Shown: positions 14,182 to 20,240 of the stretch, piece after piece
How the letters are laid out: each line of letters begins with the position of its first letter
How positions within the stretch are numbered: position 1 is the stretch's first letter
Assembly (NCBI GenBank): GCA_018716365.1
Contig: DVKA01000002.1
Coordinates: 1 to 20,240 of the forward strand
Direction: 5' to 3'
From: Candidatus Caccocola faecipullorum
Lineage (GTDB): Bacteria; Synergistota; Synergistia; Synergistales; Synergistaceae
DNA: 20,240 nucleotides
Notes under the pieces: generated by a model
What the model saw: only the letters and a program-made list of their open reading frames with translations
What the model was told of the DNA's origin: nothing
Databases searched by the model: none
Made by a program: the position numbers and the translations under genes

Positions 14182-15822
14182 GTGAGCTTTGAAATAAAAA
14201 TAAAAGACGCCTGTACGCTCAGCAGCGACAAAACCATTACGGCCCGCGAGGCGCTCGCCCTCTCAAATTTCCCGAAGAAGGAGACCGTCGTAGCCTGCCG
14301 CGTGAACCGCGAGCAGCGCCCGCTCTCCTGGGAGCTCGTGATGGACTCCTACATAGAATTCATAACTACCGACAGCATAGAGGGCATAGAGGTCTACACG
14401 CGCACGCTGGCCTTCCTGCTCACCGCCGCCGCTACGCGCGTGCTCGGCGTCCGGCTGCACCTCACGCAGTCGATGCTCTACTCGTATTTCTACGAGTCGC
14501 CGGAGCGCGAGCTGACCGAAGAGGACTGCGCCGCGCTGCGCGCGGAGATGAACCGCATGATAGCGGAGGACGAGCCGGTACGCCGCGAGGTCTTCCCGAT
14601 AGACGTGGCGCGCGCGATGATGTCGGCGCTCGGTTACAGCGACAAGGAAGAGCTGCTGCGCTACGCGGGGACCGACCCCGTTATTCTTTACAGATGCGGC
14701 GGCGTCTACGACTTTTTCGGCGGCGCGCTCGCGGACCGCGCCTCGCTCACGCCGACCTTCGAGCTGCATCCGTACCGCGGCGGCCTTTTCATCTCCGGTC
14801 CGACGCTCTCCGACCCGTGCAAGACCATGCCTTTCTCCGAATCGCCGAAACTTTTCAGGCTCATACAGGAGCACACCGCGTGGCTGAAAAATCTCGACGT
14901 CAGCACCTGCGCGGGAATACATAAAATCGTCACCGGCGGCGGCTCGCGCGACCTCATCATGCTCTGCGAGGCGCTGCACACGAAGATGCTGAGCCACATT
15001 GCCGAGGAGATAGAGGCGCGCCCAGATGTGAGGCTGCTCTGCCTCGCAGGGCCGTCGAGCTCCGGCAAGACCACATCGTCGCGCCGCCTGCGCGTCCAGC
15101 TTCTCGCCTCGGGCATTCGCTCGCGGACGCTCGAACTCGACAACTATTTTGTTGACCGCGAGCGCACGCCGCTCGACCGCGACGGCAGGCCGGACTTCGA
15201 GGCGCTAGAAGCGCTCGACCTCGACCTTGTGAACGAGCAGATTTCCGCGCTGCTCGCGGGCGAAGAGGTGGACGTGCCGAAATTCGACTTCCTCACAGGC
15301 AAGCGCACGAAGGGCTGGAAGATGCGCCTCGCGCCGAACGAGCTGCTCGTCATCGAGGGCATCCACGGCCTCAACAGCAGGCTCACGCAGAGCGTTCCCG
15401 CGGATAAAAAATACAACATTTTCATCTGCCCGCTGACGGGCACGAACATAGATTTCCACAACAGGCTCGGAACGACCGACACGCGGCTCATCCGCCGCCT
15501 CGTGCGTGACGCGCGGACGCGCGGGCATTCCGCCGAGGCGACGCTGAAACAGTGGCCCTCCGTAGTGCGCGGCTCGTTCCGCCATATCTTCCCCTATCAG
15601 GACAACGCGGACGCGATATTCAACACCGCGCTTGCCTACGAGATTCCCGTGCTCAAGGGCTACGTCGTCCCGCTGCTGAAGACTGTGCCGGAGGATTCCC
15701 CTGTCTACGGCGAGGCGCAGAGGCTTCTTGCAATGCTCCATTTCGTCCCCGTAATTCCGTCGGACGACGTGCCGAACCTCTCCATCATCAGAGAGTTCAT
15801 CGGCGGGAGCTGTTTTGAATAG
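14182..15822 (+). CDS. Nucleoside (uridine) kinase-like protein with TGS/ThrRS-like N-terminus
   Basis: The C-terminal half (from about residue 280) is a P-loop kinase of the uridine kinase/phosphoribulokinase family: Walker A GPSSSGKT at 290-297, then the LDNYFVDRERTPLDRDG segment typical of uridine kinases, and LVIEGIHGLN. The N-terminal half resembles the TGS and editing-like regions of threonyl-tRNA synthetase, and contains FFGGALADR and FELHPYRGGLFISGP. This fused architecture is known in anaerobes and thermophiles, usually annotated as nucleoside kinase; phosphorylation of uridine or another nucleoside is likely but not proven. The start is GTG 14182, after GGAGGA (14170-14175). The 546 residues match the fused family. 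Transcription seems to come from the extended -10 upstream and to end mostly at 15868. Confidence 0.88.
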   Translation: MSFEIKIKDACTLSSDKTITAREALALSNFPKKETVVACRVNREQRPLSWELVMDSYIEFITTDSIEGIEVYTRTLAFLLTAAATRVLGVRLHLTQSMLYSYFYESPERELTEEDCAALRAEMNRMIAEDEPVRREVFPIDVARAMMSALGYSDKEELLRYAGTDPVILYRCGGVYDFFGGALADRASLTPTFELHPYRGGLFISGPTLSDPCKTMPFSESPKLFRLIQEHTAWLKNLDVSTCAGIHKIVTGGGSRDLIMLCEALHTKMLSHIAEEIEARPDVRLLCLAGPSSSGKTTSSRRLRVQLLASGIRSRTLELDNYFVDRERTPLDRDGRPDFEALEALDLDLVNEQISALLAGEEVDVPKFDFLTGKRTKGWKMRLAPNELLVIEGIHGLNSRLTQSVPADKKYNIFICPLTGTNIDFHNRLGTTDTRLIRRLVRDARTRGHSAEATLKQWPSVVRGSFRHIFPYQDNADAIFNTALAYEIPVLKGYVVPLLKTVPEDSPVYGEAQRLLAMLHFVPVIPSDDVPNLSIIREFIGGSCFE

Positions 15823-15834
15823 GTAAATAACGGA

Positions 15835-15868
15835 GGCGCGCGGCGCGGAAGAGCCGTCCGCCTTTTTT
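15835..15868 (+). terminator. Imperfect terminator between kinase and SNF2 genes
   Basis: GGCGCGCGGC (15835-15844) pairs with GCCGTCCGCC (15853-15862) with one C-C mismatch and one G-U, then six T. Only 17 bases separate the T-run from the SNF2 start and no promoter fits there, so readthrough may supply the downstream genes. Confidence 0.7.
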
Positions 15869-15885
15869 ATGCAGCGAGGTTTCAG

Positions 15886-18800
15886 ATGCTGATTCTACAT
15901 TTGGCGTACGAACAGAATTGCGTATATCTCTGGGGCGAGGTCTCATTCGACAGGCTGCGCCGCCCGCGGCCCGGCGAGGACGGATACGCCGCGCTCCCGT
16001 GGGGCGCGAAGCCGCCTGAGCTGCGCGCCGCGCTCAAGGAAACGGGCGTGCGCGGCACGCGCAAGACCAACGAGCTGGCGACCCACATATATATTCTGCT
16101 TCCCGCGAAGGACGGCGTCCCCGCGCCGTCGGACGGCATACTTGGCGACGCGCCGCAGTCCGCGGGAGAGGCGAAGCTCGAAATTTTCCGCGTCCCCGCG
16201 CTTCCGGTCGAGTTCGCGGAGTTTGCGGCGATGCTGCGCATGATGCGCGAGTGCGGCGAAAGGATACCGGCCCCCGGAATAATCCTCGCCGACGACTTCA
16301 AATACATCTGCCGCGCGCTCGAATACGCGGCGGCGCTCGTGCAGCGCGGGACCTACATCCCGGACATGGAGCCGTTCTGCGAGACATACGCCTCGCAGTG
16401 GCGGCCCGTCATACTCGCAAAATATCAGGACGAATTTTCGGCCTTCGCAAAGGCCATGCCGCCCGTCCTCTGCGGCGTATTCACTGAAGAGCCGCAGCCG
16501 GAGCCGCGCCGCAGGCGCGAGAACGCAATGCTGATACTCGAAGGGCTCATCGACTCGATGATACGAGCCTCGCAGCACGGCGCATCCGAAATGGGGCGGC
16601 GCATAAACTCAGGCAACCCGCACGAAATATGGATACGCTCGCTTATTTGGAAGCGCGGCCCGCTCGTCCAGTGGCACGACGAGATGGCGGCGCTCTATCC
16701 GCAGATACGCGACTGGGCCGACTCGCTGAAGGCCGTCACAGCGCAGCCGTGGCGTCTCTTCATGCGCATAGAGGAGCCCTCGACCGACGAAAACGTCTGG
16801 CGGCTCTCGTGGCATCTCCAGTCTACACAGGACCCTTCGCTGATAATCCCCGCCGAGCGCGTGTGGAGCCCCGGAGACGCGGAGCGTGCGTGGTTCGACC
16901 ACACACACACAAACCCGCGCCGCTATATGCTCCAGATACTGGGACACCTCGCCTCGCGCGTACCGGTAATAGCCGAGAGCCTCGAAACGCCGTTTCCATG
17001 CGAATGCAGGCTCGATTCGGACGACCTTTTCGACTTTTTGCAGAATCATGTAACTTCGATAATAGACCAGGGCATTCAGGTGCAGCTCCCCTCTGCGTGG
17101 GGGCAGCTCTCCGACCGCCCGCGCCTCTCCGTGCGCGCCGAACTGCGCGACGCGAACGCCTTCGTCCCCGGCGGGCAGATGAGCCTCGACGATATGCTCG
17201 ACGTCGACTGGTCAGTCGCCCTCGGCGGCGACATACTGACGCAGGAGGAGCTGGCGACGCTCGCGGAGCTCAAGACGCCGCTCACGAACCTGCGCGGCCG
17301 CTGGGTCATCATCTACCGCGACGAAGTGGAGAAAATAACCGCGGCACTCAAGAAAATGCCGCAGAAGATAGAGCGCCGCGAAGCGCTGCTCTCGTCGCTG
17401 CGCCAGGACTACAACGACGCTCCGCTCTCCGCCGTCGCGGGCTCGCCGTGGATCGACTCGGTGCGCGCGCTGCTCTCGGGCTCCGCGCCGCTTGAGGAGA
17501 TGGACGCGCCCGAAGGCTTCTGCGGGCGGCTGCGCCCCTATCAGGCGAAGGGGCTCGCGTGGCTCGTGCGCCTCATACGCCTCGGCATGGGAGCCTGCCT
17601 CGCCGACGATATGGGCCTCGGCAAGACGGTGCAGACGCTCGCGCTCATTAAAAATCTGCGCGTGCGCGGCGAAAAGCGGCCGATACTGCTCATCTGCCCG
17701 ACCTCCGTGATGGAGAACTGGCGGCGCGAGACGGAGAAATTCACGCCCGGCACGAAAACGCTGATACACCACGGCATAAAGCGCAGCCGCGGCAACATCT
17801 TCACCGACGGCGGGCTCGAAGATACGCTGGTCATATCCTCCTACTCGCTGCTACACCGCGACAGCGCGCTCTTCTCGAAGATAGAATGGGCCGGCGTCAT
17901 ACTCGACGAAGCCCAGAACATAAAGAACCCCGACACCTACCAGTCGCGCGCGGCGCGCGCCCTGAAGGCTGGCTGGCACATCGCGCTGACAGGCACGCCG
18001 GTCGAGAACCACGTCGGCGATATGTGGTCTCTGATGGAGTTCCTCATGCCGGGCCTGATGCCGAACCGCGCCCGCTTCGCGCGCGAAATCCTGCGGCCCG
18101 TGCAGGCCGGCGAGAAAAAGGCGATGGACCGCGTGCGCCGCATGACCGCGCCCTTCATCCTGCGCCGCCTCAAAACCGACAAAGAGATAATCGACGACCT
18201 TCCCGAAAAAATCGAGACGAAGGAATTCTGCACTCTGAGCCGCGAGCAGGCGAGCCTGTACAGCGCAGTCACGACCGCGCTCACACAGGAGCTTGAAGGC
18301 GCGGAGGGCATAAAACGCAAGGGCGTAGTCCTCGGCGCGATAACTGCGCTGAAACAGATATGCGATCACCCGCTGCTCTACGTCAAAGACAAATCCGACT
18401 ACAAAAACCGCTCAGGCAAAATGGCGCGCCTCGCAGAAATAGCCGAAGAAATGCTCGCCGCGGGCGACCGCGCGCTGATCTTCACGCAGTACGCAGAGAT
18501 GGGCGCGATACTCAAAAAATTCCTTCAGGAGATGTTCGGGCGAGAGGCGCTGTTCCTGCACGGAGGCGTGCCGCGCGAGAAACGCGACGAAATGGTGCGC
18601 CGCTTCCAGGAGGACGAAAACGCGCCGCCCTTCTTCATACTCTCGCTCAAAGCGGGCGGCACGGGGCTGAACCTCACGCGCGCTAACCACGTCGTCATGT
18701 TCGACCGCTGGTGGAACCCCGCCGTCGAGCAGCAGGCCGTCGACCGCGCCTACAGAATAGGCCAGCGCAGCAACGTGCAGGTGCACTACTTCTGCTGCCG

Positions 18801-18957
18801 CGGCACGCTCGAAGAAAAAATAGAAGCTTTGATTGAATCGAAAAAAGAGCTCGCCTCGATGCTCGTCGGCGCCGGCGAAAGCTGGATCACCGAAATGAGC
18901 GACAGCGACCTTTACGAGCTCTTCTCGCTCGAAAAAGAGGCGGTGGAAAACATATGA
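15886..18957 (+). CDS. SNF2-family DNA-dependent ATPase/helicase (YwqA-like)
   Basis: This 1023-residue protein is a bacterial SNF2 ATPase that probably translocates on double-stranded DNA and remodels bound proteins. The N-terminal half (to about 400) is poorly conserved. A SNF2-associated region (DUF3670-like) lies near 400-510, with LTNLRGRWVIIYRDEVEKI. The motor is complete: Walker A DDMGLGKT at 574-581 (Lys580), motif II DEAQ at 674-677, LTGTPVENH, RRLKTDKEI, SLKAGGTGLNLT, and the arginine-finger motif near QQAVDRAYRIGQ. ATG 15886 has GAGG six bases upstream. A seven-codon out-of-frame reading frame (15869-15892) overlaps the start but has no ribosome binding site. It overlaps the SWIM gene by ATGA, as in the Bacillus ywqA-ywqB pair, so the two probably act together. 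Confidence 0.93.
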   Translation: MLILHLAYEQNCVYLWGEVSFDRLRRPRPGEDGYAALPWGAKPPELRAALKETGVRGTRKTNELATHIYILLPAKDGVPAPSDGILGDAPQSAGEAKLEIFRVPALPVEFAEFAAMLRMMRECGERIPAPGIILADDFKYICRALEYAAALVQRGTYIPDMEPFCETYASQWRPVILAKYQDEFSAFAKAMPPVLCGVFTEEPQPEPRRRRENAMLILEGLIDSMIRASQHGASEMGRRINSGNPHEIWIRSLIWKRGPLVQWHDEMAALYPQIRDWADSLKAVTAQPWRLFMRIEEPSTDENVWRLSWHLQSTQDPSLIIPAERVWSPGDAERAWFDHTHTNPRRYMLQILGHLASRVPVIAESLETPFPCECRLDSDDLFDFLQNHVTSIIDQGIQVQLPSAWGQLSDRPRLSVRAELRDANAFVPGGQMSLDDMLDVDWSVALGGDILTQEELATLAELKTPLTNLRGRWVIIYRDEVEKITAALKKMPQKIERREALLSSLRQDYNDAPLSAVAGSPWIDSVRALLSGSAPLEEMDAPEGFCGRLRPYQAKGLAWLVRLIRLGMGACLADDMGLGKTVQTLALIKNLRVRGEKRPILLICPTSVMENWRRETEKFTPGTKTLIHHGIKRSRGNIFTDGGLEDTLVISSYSLLHRDSALFSKIEWAGVILDEAQNIKNPDTYQSRAARALKAGWHIALTGTPVENHVGDMWSLMEFLMPGLMPNRARFAREILRPVQAGEKKAMDRVRRMTAPFILRRLKTDKEIIDDLPEKIETKEFCTLSREQASLYSAVTTALTQELEGAEGIKRKGVVLGAITALKQICDHPLLYVKDKSDYKNRSGKMARLAEIAEEMLAAGDRALIFTQYAEMGAILKKFLQEMFGREALFLHGGVPREKRDEMVRRFQEDENAPPFFILSLKAGGTGLNLTRANHVVMFDRWWNPAVEQQAVDRAYRIGQRSNVQVHYFCCRGTLEEKIEALIESKKELASMLVGAGESWITEMSDSDLYELFSLEKEAVENI

Positions 18958-19934
18958 CGCAGTTCGAACGCGAAGAAAAATTTTACCGCTACAAAAAACC
19001 GCGCGAGACGCGCTGCGGCATAAAGTCGCGCACCGCGCGCGGGCACGCCTACGGTACGAACTGGTGGTCGCGCCGCTGGGTCACGGTCATAGAACAGTGC
19101 ATCGACGCGGCGCGCATATCGCGCGGCAAAAGCTACGCGCGGCGCGGGCAGGTCGTCAGCATCGCCATAGAGCCCGGCCTCGTCACCGCCTTCGTGCAGG
19201 GCACGCGCAAAACGCCCTACCAGATACGCTTGGGCTTCGAGACCGTAACGCCCGACGCGCGCGAGCTGATACTCTTCCGCTTCCGCGAGCGCGCCGCCTT
19301 CACCGCGCAGCTGCTCGCGGGCGAAATGCCAGACGAGATAGAACAGATATTCAAAGAGTCCGGCACGCCGCTCTTCCCGAACAAAAACGCGCTGCGCCGC
19401 TTCAAATGCTCCTGCCCAGACGACGCGACGCCCTGCAAGCACATCATCGCCGTGCTGCTGCTCCTCGGCGAAGAGCTCGAGGACGACCCCTTCATCTTGC
19501 TCAGGCTGCGCGGCCTTGACAAAGAGTCGCTGATAAACCTGCTCACGCTCGAAAGCCCGCGCGACGACGGTCCGCTGCCCATCGACGAGGACGACGCCGA
19601 GCCGTGGAGCGCGGAAGCAGGCGAAGAGCCCGAAAGCGTCACGGGAGGCGCGGAAACGCCCGAAGAGGACGAAAGCGCCGCCGTCTCCGAAGAGCCGCCG
19701 CAGCCCGGCGAAAACTGGTTCGCTGCGGGCGACTTCACCTTCGAACAGCCCGAAGCCGACCGCACGCGCCGCGCCGCCGCGCTCGACGTAATGAACGACT
19801 TCCCCTTCTGGCGTGGCGAACACCCCTTCCGCCAAATGCTCGCCCCCTGCTACGAACAAGCCGCCATCTTCGCCGGCGAAATCCTCACGGGAGAAAAGAA
19901 AAAACCCGTCGGCAGGCCGAGGAAGCTGATATAG
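18954..19934 (+). CDS. SWIM zinc-finger protein (partner of the SNF2 ATPase)
   Basis: SWIM fingers bind DNA or proteins through a CxCx(n)CxH zinc site. Here the site is Cys152, Cys154, Cys161 and His163 (KCSCPDDATPCKHIIAVL). The N-terminal part (residues 20-130) carries the family pattern GTNWWSRRWV and ARRGQVVSIAIEPG. The region from about 200 to 260 is a long acidic, proline-rich linker (for example PEEDESAAVSEEPPQPGE). A basic C-terminus (EKKKPVGRPRK) holds an AT-hook-like GRPRK. The start overlaps the SNF2 stop by four bases, indicating translational coupling. In other bacteria such genes sit next to SNF2 ATPases, and they are thought to help them engage DNA; the process served is unknown. 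It ends at the bidirectional terminator shared with the second patatin gene. Confidence 0.9.
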   Translation: MTQFEREEKFYRYKKPRETRCGIKSRTARGHAYGTNWWSRRWVTVIEQCIDAARISRGKSYARRGQVVSIAIEPGLVTAFVQGTRKTPYQIRLGFETVTPDARELILFRFRERAAFTAQLLAGEMPDEIEQIFKESGTPLFPNKNALRRFKCSCPDDATPCKHIIAVLLLLGEELEDDPFILLRLRGLDKESLINLLTLESPRDDGPLPIDEDDAEPWSAEAGEEPESVTGGAETPEEDESAAVSEEPPQPGENWFAAGDFTFEQPEADRTRRAAALDVMNDFPFWRGEHPFRQMLAPCYEQAAIFAGEILTGEKKKPVGRPRKLI

Positions 19935-19965
19935 AAAATTTGCAGGCAGCGCATTGTGGGCATAT

Positions 19966-19999
19966 AAAAAATCCCCGTCCGAGAGGGCGGGGATTTTTC
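19966..19999. terminator. Bidirectional terminator between convergent genes
   Basis: ATCCCCGTCC (19971-19980), loop GAGA, GGGCGGGGAT (19985-19994). A-rich and T-rich flanks supply U-runs in both directions. In the plus-strand RNA (from the SWIM gene) the stem has 10 pairs with one U-G and a GAGA tetraloop. In the patatin direction there is a C-A mismatch. Confidence 0.88.
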
Positions 20000-20163
20000 G
20001 TATCTTTATGCCGCGCGTCTTACGGCAGCGGGCCGTCCCAGAATCTTGGGAGGCCGACGGAGTAGCCGACGGTGAAGCCGCCCTCCTGGTCGTAGACGAA
20101 GATGAGCTTCGAGTTGAAGTTGTTGGTCGGGACGGAGAAGGCGACGCCGGCTTCCCAGCGGCT
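19966..20163 (-). repeat. Inverted repeat, right copy (patatin 3' end plus terminator)
   Basis: This is the reverse-complement partner of 2202-2399: 187 of 198 bases match by hand count. It includes the last 47 codons, the stop codon and 54 bases of 3' region with the terminator. The match ends sharply at the T-run; beyond it the sequences differ. Confidence 0.9.
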
Positions 20164-20240
20164 CTGCTCGTCGTGCATTCCGCCCATCACTCGGCCGTAG
20201 TTGCCGAAGAACTCGATGTTGACGCCGCCCCACCAGGAGC
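20020..20240 (-). CDS. Second patatin/Omp85 protein, C-terminal end (partial)
   Basis: Only the last 73 codons or so are in the window; the gene continues beyond 20240. The minus-strand frame reads SWWGGVNIEFFGNYGRV, a short variable stretch, SRWEAGVAFSVPTNNF and onward to PRFWDGPLP and the TAA at 20020-20022. Compared with the last 72 residues of the first patatin gene there are 8 differences, all before the final 47 residues, which are identical. This is the end of the outer-membrane barrel, so a full PlpD-like protein is expected upstream, but the patatin domain itself cannot be seen here. It is convergent with the SWIM gene and shares a two-way terminator with it. Confidence 0.88.
   Translation of the reverse strand, partial: SWWGGVNIEFFGNYGRVMGGMHDEQSRWEAGVAFSVPTNNFNSKLIFVYDQEGGFTVGYSVGLPRFWDGPLP

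Noticed and set aside
15869..15892. Seven-codon upstream reading frame overlapping the SNF2 start
   Set aside because: It has no ribosome binding site of its own and begins at the end of the terminator T-run; chance is the simpler explanation.

Overview
The window is GC-rich (roughly 60% by eye, with strong G/C third positions) and densely coded, and it shows ordinary bacterial expression signals: extended -10 promoters, G-rich ribosome binding sites, some GTG and TTG starts, and hairpin-plus-U-run terminators. The patatin/Omp85 genes at both edges need an outer membrane, so the host is a diderm. Together with the gene set this would suit an anaerobe such as a member of Synergistota; that taxon is an inference and no 16S or other marker is present. 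No tRNA, rRNA, CRISPR array, insertion sequence or integrase was seen.

Layout. (1) 1-2400: a secreted patatin phospholipase with its own outer-membrane barrel (PlpD-like, type Vd), behind a promoter region with repeated TGATAA/TTATCA boxes. (2) 2426-3992: a small unrecognised helical protein on the minus strand, divergent from a YitT-family membrane protein. (3) 4006-6748: one transcription unit encoding a ComB-type phosphosulfolactate phosphatase, a DUF1638 protein and an iron-type alcohol dehydrogenase. (4) 6790-7389: a Gdx/SugE small multidrug resistance exporter behind a strong promoter and a structured ~105-nt leader. (5) 7390-8666: a gene-poor scar with a start-less gene remnant next to a solitary Mrr-type restriction endonuclease. 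(6) 8685-12459, minus strand: a probable three-gene unit of membrane-anchored TPR protein, RecQ helicase and small nitroreductase. (7) 12490-14099: a DUF2156 acyltransferase-like protein and an exported cyclophilin. (8) 14117-15868: a TGS-domain nucleoside (uridine) kinase-like protein. (9) 15886-19934: a SNF2-family ATPase overlapping a SWIM zinc-finger protein. (10) 20020-20240: on the minus strand, the 3' end of a second patatin/Omp85 gene.

The two patatin genes point toward each other across 17.6 kb. Their last 47 codons encode identical residues, and their 3' untranslated regions and terminators are nearly identical. They therefore form an imperfect inverted repeat framing all the other genes. 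The most interesting leads are this inverted pair with its two-way terminators, the comB-DUF1638-dehydrogenase operon, and the folded leader of the Gdx exporter. No complete, clearly unprecedented system was seen.
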